Below, one piece after another: positions 23,371 through 32,045 of a DNA stretch of 64,000 bases; the first letter of the stretch is position 1, and each line of letters begins with the position of its first letter. The position numbers and the translations under genes were made by a program. Below the pieces are notes generated by a model. The model was given only the letters and a program-made list of their open reading frames with translations, did not search any database and was not told the origin of the DNA. Origin of the DNA: Streptomyces sp. VRA16 Mangrove soil (GTDB lineage: Bacteria > Actinomycetota > Actinomycetes > Streptomycetales > Streptomycetaceae); NCBI RefSeq assembly GCF_017377775.1, contig NZ_JAFVLN010000016.1, positions 124,001 through 188,000 on the forward strand. Reading direction: 5' to 3'.

Positions 23371-24288
23371 ATGGCCGGTCCCGCGTTCCGCGCCGCCGCC
23401 GTCAGGGTGCGCGTCCCCGCCACCAGCGCCAACCTCGGTCCGGGCTTCGACAGCCTCGGCCTGTCGCTGGGGCTCTACGACGACGTGGTCGTCAGGGTCG
23501 CCGACTCCGGGCTGAACATCGACATCGCAGGTGAGGGCTCCGAGACCCTGCCCCGCGACGAGTCGCACCTTCTCGTACGGGCACTGCGCACCGCCTTCGA
23601 CGCCCTCGGCGGGCAGCCGCGCGGCCTCGAAATCGTCTGTGCCAACCGCATCCCGCACGGCCGCGGCCTCGGCTCGTCGTCGGCCGCCATCGTCGCGGCC
23701 GTCGTCGCCGCGCGCGCCGTGACCATAGGCGGCGACGTCAAGCTCGACGACGCCGCCCTGCTGGAGCTCGCCACCGAGATCGAGGGCCACCCCGACAACG
23801 TGGCGCCGTGTCTGCTCGGCGGCTTCACCATCGCGTGGATGGAGAACGGGGCGGGCCGGGCCATCCGCCTGGACGCCGCCGATTCCATCGTTCCGGTGGT
23901 TTTCGTCCCCGGGAAACCCGTCCTCACCGAGATGGCCCGAGGACTCCTGCCGCGCAGCGTCCCGCACGTGGACGCCGCGGCCAACGCGGGCCGGGCGGCC
24001 CTGCTCGTCGAGGCCCTGACCAGGCGCCCCGAGCTGCTGCTGCCGGCCACAGAGGACCGTCTTCACCAGGAGTACCGCGCTCCGGCCATGCCGGAGAGCG
24101 CCGCGCTGGTGGAGCGACTGCGGGCCGACGGTGTGCCCGCGGTGATCTCCGGGGCGGGACCGACGGTCCTCGCCCTGGTGGAGGACGGAGCGGCCGACAA
24201 GGTCGCCCGGCTGGCCGGAGAGGGGTGGGCGGCCAACCGCCTGGCCCTCGATGTCGACGGAGCGAGCGTGCTGCCGCTTGGCTCCTGA
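23371..24288 (+). CDS. thrB: homoserine kinase
   Basis: GHMP-family kinase that phosphorylates homoserine before ThrC. The N-terminal VRVPATSANLGPGFDSLG is the family opening. The ATP loop is PHGRGLGSSSAAIVAAV, followed by EGHPDNVAPCLLGG. The C-terminal motif is VISGAGPTVLAL. With ATG 23371 it has 305 residues. The ribosome site AAGGAG (23353-23358) is a little far, at 12 nt. The longer frame upstream lacks family similarity. Confidence 0.95.
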   Translation: MAGPAFRAAAVRVRVPATSANLGPGFDSLGLSLGLYDDVVVRVADSGLNIDIAGEGSETLPRDESHLLVRALRTAFDALGGQPRGLEIVCANRIPHGRGLGSSSAAIVAAVVAARAVTIGGDVKLDDAALLELATEIEGHPDNVAPCLLGGFTIAWMENGAGRAIRLDAADSIVPVVFVPGKPVLTEMARGLLPRSVPHVDAAANAGRAALLVEALTRRPELLLPATEDRLHQEYRAPAMPESAALVERLRADGVPAVISGAGPTVLALVEDGAADKVARLAGEGWAANRLALDVDGASVLPLGS

Positions 24289-24685
24289 CGCGTGCTTGCC
24301 GGATTGAGAGAGGGGGAATGTTTGTTGGATCCGGTAGTGTTAACCTCAAACCTGCACCCGACCCCACCATGGCGAGGTGCTGTGTGTCCCCGTCCGGGAC
24401 AACCATTCTTCCGGGAGCCTCCCCAGCAATTCATCGCGACATCATCGTCTCTCGATATGCCGCGCTGATCGTTGTCGAGCATGCTCCGGAACCGGCGTGA
24501 CCGAGCCGCGTGACACAGAAATCCAGTGCACCCGCGGTATCCGGAATCGCTGTCACCAATGAATTCTCCCGCCTCATCGGCGGACAACCGCCCCGGCACG
24601 GTCCGTACCGAGAGGACCACCGCCGGACAGCACAACCGGTCGCCGAGCCAGACAGGCCGACGTCCGCTCCAGGGAAGGACCCTTC
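24289..24685. other. thrB-rho spacer, probable rho leader
   Basis: A 397-bp region without a convincing gene. It is less GC-rich than its neighbours in 24310-24480, consistent with a promoter and a long 5' leader. Rho genes are often autoregulated through such leaders, but I see no defined attenuator here. Confidence 0.45.
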
Positions 24686-26722
24686 GTGAGCGACACCACC
24701 GATCTGATGGGCGTGACTGCCGACAGCTCCGCTGCCGCGCCCGCCGCGTCTGCAGGGGAAGCCTCTGCTACGCCTGCCCGGCGGCGCCGCGGTACCGGCC
24801 TTGAGGGCATGGTGCTGGCCGAGCTGCAGCAGGTCGCATCGGGCCTCGGTATCAGGGGGACTGCGCGGATGCGCAAGAGCCAGCTGATCGAGGTCATCAA
24901 GGAGGCGCAGGCCGGCGGCGGTGCCCCGGCGAAGAGCGCCGCCGCTGCTGCCCCCGCTTCCGATGCCGCCGAGGCCAAGCCGAAGCGCCGGGCCACCTCG
25001 AAGGCCCGTACCGGCGAGGAGCCGAAGGCCGACGCGAAGTCCGAGGCCAAGACGGAGAAGGCCGACTCGGGCGCTGCCAAGGCGAAGAAGGCCGTCGCCC
25101 AGCAGCAGATCGAGATCCCGGGCCAGGGCGCCGGGGACGAGCAGCCGGCCGGTGAGCGCCGTCGCCGTCGTGCCGTCGCCGAGGCGGGCAGCCCGGAGAC
25201 CGTCACCGCCGAGGCCAAGGCCGAGCCCAAGCAGGAGAGCCAGGGCGACGCCGGCCAGGAGAACAGCGGCGGCAACGAGGGCCGGCGCGAGCGCCGCGAC
25301 CGTCGTGACCGTGGTGGCCGCGACCGTGACCGCCGCGGCGGCAAGGGCGACGACCAGGGCCAGGGCGGCAAGGACCAGGGCGGCCGTCAGGACCGGCAGC
25401 AGCAGGGCGGCGGCCGGCAGGACCGCGACCGGGACCGTGACCGCAACAACGGTCCGCAGGACGACGGCTACGACGATGACGCGGGTGGCCGCCGCGGCCG
25501 CCGGGGCCGTTACCGCGACCGCCGTGGCCGTCGCGGACGCGACGAGGGCTTCGGCAACGAGCCGCAGGTCTCCGACGACGACGTCCTGATCCCCGTCGCG
25601 GGCATCCTCGACATCCTGGACAACTACGCCTTCATCCGTACGTCGGGCTACCTCCCCGGTCCCAACGACGTCTACGTCTCCCTCGCCCAGGTCCGCAAGA
25701 ACGGCCTGCGCAAGGGTGACCACGTCACCGGTGCCGTGCGGCAGCCCAAGGAGGGCGAGCGCCGCGAGAAGTTCAACGCGCTGGTCCGCCTCGACTCGGC
25801 GAACGGCATGGCGGCCGAATCCGGCCGCGGGCGCCCGGAGTTCAACAAGCTGACGCCCCTGTACCCGCAGGACCGCCTCCGCCTGGAGACGGACCCGGGT
25901 GTGCTCACGACCCGCATCATCGACCTCGTCTCGCCCATCGGTAAGGGCCAGCGCGGTCTGATCGTGGCCCCGCCGAAGACCGGCAAGACCATGATCATGC
26001 AGGCGATCGCCAACGCGATCACGCACAACAACCCCGAGTGCCACCTGATGGTCGTCCTGGTCGACGAGCGTCCGGAAGAGGTCACCGACATGCAGCGGTC
26101 GGTGAAGGGCGAGGTCATCTCCTCGACCTTCGACCGCCCGGCCGAGGACCACACCACGGTCGCCGAGCTCGCCATCGAGCGCGCCAAGCGTCTCGTGGAG
26201 CTGGGTCACGACGTCGTCGTGCTGCTCGACTCGATCACCCGCCTGGGCCGCGCGTACAACCTCGCCGCCCCGGCCTCCGGCCGCATCCTGTCCGGTGGTG
26301 TCGACTCGACCGCCCTGTACCCCCCGAAGCGCTTCTTCGGCGCCGCGCGCAACATCGAGGACGGCGGCTCGCTGACCATCCTCGCCACCGCGCTCGTCGA
26401 CACCGGGTCCCGCATGGACGAGGTGATCTTCGAGGAGTTCAAGGGCACCGGCAACATGGAGCTCAAGCTCGACCGGAAGCTCGCCGACAAGCGCATCTTC
26501 CCGGCCGTCGACGTCGACGCCTCGGGTACGCGTAAGGAAGAGATCCTGCTCGGCAGCGACGAGCTCGCCATCGTCTGGAAGCTGCGCCGGGTGCTGCACG
26601 CACTCGACCAGCAGCAGGCGATCGAGCTGCTGCTCGACAAGATGAAGCAGACGAAGTCCAACGCGGAGTTCCTGCTGCAGATCCAGAAGACGACGCCCGC
26701 TCCGGGCAACGGCAACGACTGA
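24686..26722 (+). CDS. rho: transcription termination factor Rho
   Basis: Hexameric RNA helicase that ends transcription. At 678 residues it is longer than the E. coli form (419) because of a large insertion (about residues 75-300). This is rich in Ala/Lys and then in Arg/Asp/Gly (RDRRG, RDRDRD repeats), typical of high-GC actinobacteria and likely disordered RNA-binding sequence. Before it lies the Rho N-terminal helical domain (LEGMVLAELQQVASGLGIRG). The motor follows: Walker A APPKTGKT, Walker B LMVVLVDERPEEV, the VVVLLDSITRLGRAYN region and the secondary RNA site. GTG 24686 follows AGGGAAGGA. Confidence 0.97.
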   Translation: MSDTTDLMGVTADSSAAAPAASAGEASATPARRRRGTGLEGMVLAELQQVASGLGIRGTARMRKSQLIEVIKEAQAGGGAPAKSAAAAAPASDAAEAKPKRRATSKARTGEEPKADAKSEAKTEKADSGAAKAKKAVAQQQIEIPGQGAGDEQPAGERRRRRAVAEAGSPETVTAEAKAEPKQESQGDAGQENSGGNEGRRERRDRRDRGGRDRDRRGGKGDDQGQGGKDQGGRQDRQQQGGGRQDRDRDRDRNNGPQDDGYDDDAGGRRGRRGRYRDRRGRRGRDEGFGNEPQVSDDDVLIPVAGILDILDNYAFIRTSGYLPGPNDVYVSLAQVRKNGLRKGDHVTGAVRQPKEGERREKFNALVRLDSANGMAAESGRGRPEFNKLTPLYPQDRLRLETDPGVLTTRIIDLVSPIGKGQRGLIVAPPKTGKTMIMQAIANAITHNNPECHLMVVLVDERPEEVTDMQRSVKGEVISSTFDRPAEDHTTVAELAIERAKRLVELGHDVVVLLDSITRLGRAYNLAAPASGRILSGGVDSTALYPPKRFFGAARNIEDGGSLTILATALVDTGSRMDEVIFEEFKGTGNMELKLDRKLADKRIFPAVDVDASGTRKEEILLGSDELAIVWKLRRVLHALDQQQAIELLLDKMKQTKSNAEFLLQIQKTTPAPGNGND

Positions 26723-26744
26723 CCGTCGTACGCCTCGTACGTCC

Positions 26745-26791
26745 GAAAGGGCTGAGCCCCGCCGCCTCGTGCGGCGGGGCTCAGCCCTTTC
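26745..26791. terminator. strong intrinsic terminator after rho
   Basis: A perfect 21-bp inverted repeat around a 5-base loop (CTCGT), starting GAAAGGGCTGAGCC and ending at CAGCCCTTTC. It lies 22 bp after the rho stop. The A/T ends of the arms make it usable in both directions. Confidence 0.9.
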
Positions 26792-27010
26792 CGGCTGCTG
26801 GGGGACCGGAGACCTTCACCACATGCATAAGGATCCGGAGCTCTTGTGAAGCATGCGCCGCATGGGGCTGAAAGCGCAGGTGAGAGCGGTGTGGGACGAA
26901 AGTCCCGTTACGTTCCGTGGTGGTGGGTACACGGTGGGGACACAGGCTGCTGTGCAACGCTTCTTGGCGGCCCACGCGGCCCCTATGCAGACAGACCCAG
27001 CGAGGAGCAC

Positions 27011-28105
27011 ATGCCGGACCAAGACAGCGGGCGCAGGCGCGCCAAGGGCCGCCGCCGCAAGCCCCGCAGCGGACGCAGCAAGGCGCTGCGCATCGCGGCG
27101 TGGAGCGCGGCAGGCGTCGTCGTCCTCGGCGGCACGGGGCTCGGGTACGTCTATTTCAAGCTCGACGGCAACATCAAGAGCGTCGACATCAACGCCGCCC
27201 TCGGCACCGACCGCCCGCAGAACGTGGACAACGGCTCGCAGGACATCCTGGTCCTCGGCTCCGACAGCCGCGCGGGTGCCAACAAGAAGGCCGGCGGCGG
27301 CACGGACGACGGCTCGGCCCGCTCCGACACCGCGATGATCGTTCACATCTACAAGGGCCACAAGAAGGCCAGCGTCGTCTCCATACCGAGGGACACGCTC
27401 ATACAGCGGCCGGAGTGCACCGACGGCAACGGCACGGTGCACCCGGCGGCCAGCGGCGTCATGTTCAACTCCGCCTACTCCACCGGCGGCGCGGCCTGCG
27501 CGGTCAAGACCGCCGAGTCCGTGACCGGTATCCGCATGGACCACTACGTCGAGGTCGACTTCAGCGGCTTCGAGGAGCTCATCGACGACCTCGGCGGCGT
27601 CGAGGTCACCACCACCAAGGCGATCGACGACCCCGACAGCCACCTCACGCTCGACGCGGGCACGCACACCCTCGACGGCAAGCAGGCGCTCGGCCTCGTC
27701 CGCACCCGGCACGGTGTCGGTGACGGCAGCGACCTCGGCCGCATCCAGCTCCAGCAGGCGTTCATGAAGGCCCTGATGGACCAGCTCAAGAGCGTCGGCG
27801 TCTTCACCAGCCCGACGAAGCTGTACGACCTCGCGGACACCGCCACCAAGTCGGTGACCACCGACTCGGAGCTGGCCTCCGTCAAGGACCTGGCCTCGTT
27901 CGCGAACGGGCTCAAGGGCATCGGGTCCAACGACATGAACATGGTCACGCTGCCTGTGCAGTACGACACCAACGACGCCAACCGCGTCCTCGTCGACGAG
28001 ACCAAGGCCGACCAGGTCTGGAAGGCCCTGAAGGCCGACAAGGCCATCCCGAAGGCCGCCACCGAGGGCACCGCCACCGGCCAGGCCGACGGTGTCGTGA
28101 AGTAG
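27011..28105 (+). CDS. LytR-CpsA-Psr (LCP) family cell-wall ligase
   Basis: LCP phosphotransferases attach teichoic acids or other undecaprenyl-linked glycopolymers to peptidoglycan outside the cell. The protein has a basic cytoplasmic start (RRRAKGRRRK) and one membrane anchor (about 25-48). The LCP catalytic domain follows, with ILVLGSDSRAG, RSDTAMIVHIYK, VVSIPRDT and the VRTRHG Arg motif. The 364-residue length is normal. ATG 27011 has a rather close GAGGAG. Upstream in-frame starts would add an unlikely Trp-rich peptide. A GNRA-type mini-hairpin (26893-26906) lies in the leader. Confidence 0.88.
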   Translation: MPDQDSGRRRAKGRRRKPRSGRSKALRIAAWSAAGVVVLGGTGLGYVYFKLDGNIKSVDINAALGTDRPQNVDNGSQDILVLGSDSRAGANKKAGGGTDDGSARSDTAMIVHIYKGHKKASVVSIPRDTLIQRPECTDGNGTVHPAASGVMFNSAYSTGGAACAVKTAESVTGIRMDHYVEVDFSGFEELIDDLGGVEVTTTKAIDDPDSHLTLDAGTHTLDGKQALGLVRTRHGVGDGSDLGRIQLQQAFMKALMDQLKSVGVFTSPTKLYDLADTATKSVTTDSELASVKDLASFANGLKGIGSNDMNMVTLPVQYDTNDANRVLVDETKADQVWKALKADKAIPKAATEGTATGQADGVVK

Positions 28106-28259
28106 CCGGACACTCACGCGGGGGCCCCGGGGAATACTTCCGGGCCCACCCCGGTTTTGGGGGATGCGGCCAGTCCTGGCAGACTGGTACGTCGGCTCCG
28201 GTTCACGCTCCCGCAATCCGCGTCTGCGACCCGGCGCCCTCCCGAACCTAGGAGACACC

Positions 28260-28481
28260 TTGAAGCGCGACATCCACCCCGAGTACGTCGAGACGCAGGT
28301 CTCTTGCACCTGCGGCGCGTCGTTCACCACCCGTAGCACCATCTCGTCCGGCACCGTCCGTGCCGAGGTCTGCTCCGAGTGCCACCCGTTCTACACGGGC
28401 AAGCAGAAGATCCTCGACACCGGTGGCCGTGTGGCCCGCTTCGAGGCCCGCTTCGGCAAGGCTGCCGCTGCCAAGAAGTAG
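28260..28481 (+). CDS. rpmE: 50S ribosomal protein L31 (zinc type)
   Basis: A 73-residue ribosomal protein. Cys16, Cys18, Cys38 and Cys41 form the zinc ribbon, so this is the C+ paralogue used under zinc sufficiency; zinc-free L31 genes are normally Zur-controlled elsewhere. The start is TTG at 28260. AGGAG five bases upstream and the conserved opening KRDIHPEYVE leave no other choice. A long hairpin terminator follows. Confidence 0.96.
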   Translation: MKRDIHPEYVETQVSCTCGASFTTRSTISSGTVRAEVCSECHPFYTGKQKILDTGGRVARFEARFGKAAAAKK

Positions 28482-28490
28482 CGAGGCTCC

Positions 28491-28564
28491 AGCGCCGGTC
28501 TCCGGTGTCCCTGTTTCGGCGGGGGCACCGGGACCGGCGCTTTGCGGTGCAGCCCTCTTTTTTT
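28491..28564 (+). terminator. terminator between rpmE and prfA
   Basis: AGCGCCGGTC at 28491-28500 pairs with GACCGGCGCT at 28532-28541. The stem is extended inward by CCGGTGTCCC with one mismatch, about 20 bp in all. A run of seven T residues at 28558-28564 follows. It probably uncouples rpmE from prfA partly. Confidence 0.75.
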
Positions 28565-28591
28565 GACCCCCCGTACCAGCAGGAGCCGGAG

Positions 28592-29668
28592 ATGTTCGAG
28601 GCCGTCGAGGACCTGATCGGTGAGCACGCCGATCTGGAGAAGAAGCTCGCGGACCCGTCGGTCCACGCCGACCAGGCCAACGCGCGCAAGCTCAACAAGC
28701 GCTACGCCGAGCTGACCCCGATCGTCGCGACGTACCGCTCCTGGAAGCAGACCGGCGACGACATCGACACGGCCCGTGAACTGGCCGCCGACGACCCGGA
28801 CTTCGCCGCCGAGGTCAAGGACCTGGAGAAGCAGCGCGAGGAGATCACCGAGAAGCTGCGGCTGCTCCTGGTGCCCCGCGACCCGTCCGACGACAAGGAC
28901 GTGATCCTGGAGATCAAGGCCGGCGCCGGCGGCGACGAGTCCGCCCTGTTCGCCGGTGACCTGCTGCGCATGTACCTGCGGTACGCGGAGCGCGTCGGCT
29001 GGAAGACCGAGATCATCGACTCCACCGAGTCCGAGCTGGGCGGCTACAAGGACGTCCAGGTCGCCGTGAAGACCAAGGGCGGCAACGGCGCGACCGAGCC
29101 CGGCCAGGGTGTCTGGGCCCGCATGAAGTACGAGGGCGGCGTGCACCGCGTGCAGCGCGTCCCGTCGACCGAGTCGCAGGGCCGCATCCACACCTCCGCC
29201 GCCGGCGTGCTGGTCACGCCCGAGGCCGAGGAGGTCGACGTCGAGATCCACGCGAACGATCTGCGCATCGACGTGTACCGCTCGTCGGGTCCCGGTGGCC
29301 AGTCCGTCAACACCACGGACTCCGCCGTCCGCATCACGCACATCCCCACGGGCGTCGTGGCTTCCTGCCAGAACGAGAAGAGTCAGCTGCAGAACAAGGA
29401 GCAGGCGATGCGTATCCTGCGCTCCAGGCTCCTTGCCGCGGCGCAGGAGAAGGCCGAGGCCGAGGCGGCCGACGCCCGTCGCAGCCAGGTCCGCACCGTC
29501 GACCGCTCCGAGAAGATCCGTACGTACAACTTCCCGGAGAACCGCATCTCGGACCACCGGGTCGGTTTCAAGGCGTACAACTTGGACCAGGTGCTCGACG
29601 GCGACCTCGACGCCGTGATCCAGGCGTGCGTCGACGCGGACTCGGCCGCCAAGCTCGCCGCCGCGTAA
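28592..29668 (+). CDS. prfA: peptide chain release factor 1
   Basis: Recognises UAA and UAG and releases the peptide. The GGQ motif is in SSGPGGQSVNTTDSAVRITH, and the tripeptide codon-reading region is VPSTESQGRIHTS. The 358-residue length is standard. Its GGQ glutamine is the substrate of PrmC, encoded 43 bp downstream. ATG 28592 follows AGGAG at 28581. Confidence 0.96.
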   Translation: MFEAVEDLIGEHADLEKKLADPSVHADQANARKLNKRYAELTPIVATYRSWKQTGDDIDTARELAADDPDFAAEVKDLEKQREEITEKLRLLLVPRDPSDDKDVILEIKAGAGGDESALFAGDLLRMYLRYAERVGWKTEIIDSTESELGGYKDVQVAVKTKGGNGATEPGQGVWARMKYEGGVHRVQRVPSTESQGRIHTSAAGVLVTPEAEEVDVEIHANDLRIDVYRSSGPGGQSVNTTDSAVRITHIPTGVVASCQNEKSQLQNKEQAMRILRSRLLAAAQEKAEAEAADARRSQVRTVDRSEKIRTYNFPENRISDHRVGFKAYNLDQVLDGDLDAVIQACVDADSAAKLAAA

Positions 29669-29711
29669 GCCGAGTCAACCCCCGTACGACAGCTCAGCCC
29701 GGAGGACCAGC

Positions 29712-30593
29712 GTGCAGCAACATTTTGGGGAGCGACCCCCAAGCCCCCGCAGCGTGCTGCTCGCGGAAGTTGCCCAGGCCACCCAGCGCCTCGCCGACGC
29801 CGGCGTGCCCTCGCCGCGCAACGACGCGGAGGAGCTCGCCGCGTTCGTGCACGGCGTCAAGCGGGGGCAGCTGCACACCGTCAAGGACGCGGACTTCGAC
29901 GCCCGGTACTGGGAGGTCATCGCCCGCCGCGAGGCGCGCGAGCCGCTCCAGCACATCACCGGGCTCGCCTACTTCCGCTACCTGGAGCTCCAGGTCGGGC
30001 CGGGCGTCTTCGTGCCGCGCCCGGAGACCGAGTCGGTCGTCGGGTGGGCCATAGACGCCGTGCGCGCCATGGACGTGGTGGAACCGCTGATCGTGGACCT
30101 GTGCACCGGCTCCGGCGCCATCGCGCTCGCGCTCGCCCAGGAGGTCCCGCGCTCGCGCGTGCACGCCGTGGAGCTGTCCGAGGACGCCCTCAAGTGGACG
30201 CGGAAGAACGTCGAGGGGTCCAGGGTCGACCTGCGCCAGGGAGACGCCCTGGAGGCCTTCCAGGACCTCGACGGCCAGGTCGACCTCGTCATCTCCAACC
30301 CGCCGTACATCCCGCTCACCGAGTGGGAGTACGTGGCGCCCGAGGCCCGTGACCACGACCCGGACCTCGCGCTCTTCTCCGGCGAGGACGGCCTCGACCT
30401 GATCCGTGGCATCGAGCGCACGGCCCACCGCCTGCTGCGTCCCGGCGGCGTCGTCGTCATCGAGCACGCCGACACCCAGGGCGGACAGGTCCCGTGGATC
30501 TTCACCGAGGAGCGGGGCTGGGCGGACGCCGCCGATCACCCCGACCTCAACAACCGTCCGCGGTTCGCGACGGCCCGCAAGGCGATGCCGTGA
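29712..30593 (+). CDS. prmC: peptide chain release factor N5-glutamine methyltransferase
   Basis: Methylates the GGQ glutamine of release factors with S-adenosylmethionine. The N-terminal helical domain (AEVAQATQRLADAGVPSPRNDAEEL) is followed by the Rossmann motif VDLCTGSGAIALALA and the catalytic NPPY (VISNPPYIPL). GTG 29712 follows GGAGGA. The gene sits directly after its substrate gene prfA. The first ten residues (QQHFGERPPS) look unlike the family, so a later start near residue 14 is possible. Confidence 0.94.
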   Translation: MQQHFGERPPSPRSVLLAEVAQATQRLADAGVPSPRNDAEELAAFVHGVKRGQLHTVKDADFDARYWEVIARREAREPLQHITGLAYFRYLELQVGPGVFVPRPETESVVGWAIDAVRAMDVVEPLIVDLCTGSGAIALALAQEVPRSRVHAVELSEDALKWTRKNVEGSRVDLRQGDALEAFQDLDGQVDLVISNPPYIPLTEWEYVAPEARDHDPDLALFSGEDGLDLIRGIERTAHRLLRPGGVVVIEHADTQGGQVPWIFTEERGWADAADHPDLNNRPRFATARKAMP

Positions 30594-30631
30594 CCGACCA
30601 CCGATACCCACCTGAGCAGGAGGCCCGCTAG

Positions 30632-31279
30632 ATGGCACGGCGTTACGACACCAACGACGCGACCGACCGCATCACCGGTCTGCGCGAAGCCGCGTCCGCC
30701 GTCCGCCGCGGCGAGCTGGTCGTCCTCCCCACCGACACCGTCTACGGCATCGGTGCCGACGCGTTCTCGCCCGAGGCCGTCGGTGACCTCCTGGAGGCCA
30801 AGGGCCGCGGCCGCGGCATGCCCACCCCGGTGGTCATCCCGTCGCCGAACACCCTGCACGGCCTCGTCACGGACTTCTCCGAGATGGCCTGGGAGCTGGT
30901 CGACGCCTTCTGGCCGGGCGGCCTCACGCTCGTCGCCAAGCACCAGCCGTCGCTCCAGTGGGACCTCGGCGAGACCCGCGGCACGGTCGCCGTGCGCATG
31001 CCGCTGCACCCCGTCGCCATCGAGCTGCTCACCGAGGTCGGCCCGATGGCTCTGTCCTCGGCGAACCTCAGCGGGCACCCGGCGCCCGAGGACTGCGACG
31101 CCGCGCAGGAGATGCTCGGCGACTCCGTCTCCGTCTACCTCGACGGCGGACCGACCCCCGGCAACATCCCCTCCTCGATCGTCGACGTGACCGGCAAGAT
31201 CCCGGTCCTGCTGCGCGAGGGCGCGCTCACCGCCGACGAGCTGCGCAAGGTGGTACCCGACCTCGAGGTGGCGAATTGA
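30632..31279 (+). CDS. tsaC: L-threonylcarbamoyladenylate synthase (Sua5/YrdC)
   Basis: Makes threonylcarbamoyl-AMP from threonine, bicarbonate and ATP for t6A modification of ANN-decoding tRNAs. The YrdC fold motifs are VVLPTDTVYGIGADA, KGRGRGMPTPVVI, FWPGGLTLV, TVAVRMPLHP and LSSANLSGHPAP. It is the short 215-residue form without the Sua5 C-terminal domain. The stop overlaps the TTG start of the next gene. Confidence 0.93.
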   Translation: MARRYDTNDATDRITGLREAASAVRRGELVVLPTDTVYGIGADAFSPEAVGDLLEAKGRGRGMPTPVVIPSPNTLHGLVTDFSEMAWELVDAFWPGGLTLVAKHQPSLQWDLGETRGTVAVRMPLHPVAIELLTEVGPMALSSANLSGHPAPEDCDAAQEMLGDSVSVYLDGGPTPGNIPSSIVDVTGKIPVLLREGALTADELRKVVPDLEVAN

Positions 31280-31956
31280 CAGCCCCTGAGACGGGGCGTG
31301 GCATAGGCACCGAGTACACCGAGTCCACCACGTACGGGGAGCCGCTGCTGCTCCCCGGCGACTCCTTCCGGATCCTCCACGTCAGCACCGGCAACGTCTG
31401 CCGCTCGCCGATCACCGAGCGGCTCACCCGGCATGCCCTCGCGGCCCGGCTCGGCGACCCGCTGGCCGGCGGCCTCATCGTGGAGAGCGCCGGCACCTGG
31501 GGCCACGAGGGCGCCCCGATGGAGGCCAACGCCGAAACGGTCCTGGAGGACTTCGGCGCCGACCCCTCAGGCTTCGTGGGCCGCGAGCTCCTCGACGACC
31601 ACGTCATAAGAGCCGACCTGGTCCTGACCGCGACCCGCGACCACCGCGCGCAGGTCATCTCCATGGGGCACAGCGCGGGCCTGCGCACGTTCACGCTGAA
31701 GGAGTTCACGCGGCTCGTGCGGGCCATAGACCCGGCGACCCTGCCGGACCCGCTGGACGGCGGCGTGGTCGAACGCGCACGCTCCCTGGTGCGGGCCGCG
31801 GCCGCTCTACGCGGGTGGCTCCTGGCCCCGAGCATCGAGGCCGACGAGGTCTACGACCCCTACGGGGCGCCGCTGCCGTTCTTCCGCTCGGTCGGCTCCG
31901 AGATCAGCGAGGCTCTGGACCCGGTGGTGTCCGCCCTCACCGGCGTGCCCGAGTAA
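31276..31956 (+). CDS. low-molecular-weight phosphatase-like protein, nucleophile Cys replaced by Ser
   Basis: A 226-residue protein of the LMW-PTP/arsenate reductase fold. The phosphate loop of active members is C-x-G-N-x-C-R-S-P, where the first Cys is the nucleophile. Here it reads VSTGNVCRSP, so residue 38 is Ser; the second Cys (43), Arg44 and Ser45 remain. The late DPLDGG matches the general-acid Asp loop. Classical phosphatase chemistry is therefore doubtful. The TTG start at 31276 overlaps the tsaC stop (TTGA), indicating coupling. About 30 unconserved residues precede the fold. Confidence 0.85.
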   Translation: MTAPETGRGIGTEYTESTTYGEPLLLPGDSFRILHVSTGNVCRSPITERLTRHALAARLGDPLAGGLIVESAGTWGHEGAPMEANAETVLEDFGADPSGFVGRELLDDHVIRADLVLTATRDHRAQVISMGHSAGLRTFTLKEFTRLVRAIDPATLPDPLDGGVVERARSLVRAAAALRGWLLAPSIEADEVYDPYGAPLPFFRSVGSEISEALDPVVSALTGVPE

Positions 31957-32045
31957 CTGCCGTTCGCCCCGTTCCCCGCGCCCGGAGCGGCCCCCGGATC
32001 TACGCTGGAAGGCACCCGTCCCCTCCGCGAGGCCCGGAGCCGAAC

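Noticed and set aside
24431..26599. 722-codon frame antisense to rho
   Set aside because: The low-complexity Val/Ala/Leu run is the antisense of Rho's Arg/Asp-rich insertion.
26846..27010. N-terminal extension of the LCP protein
   Set aside because: The added sequence (Trp-rich, Gly/Cys) is not LCP-like, and the basic region before the membrane anchor starts well at 27011.
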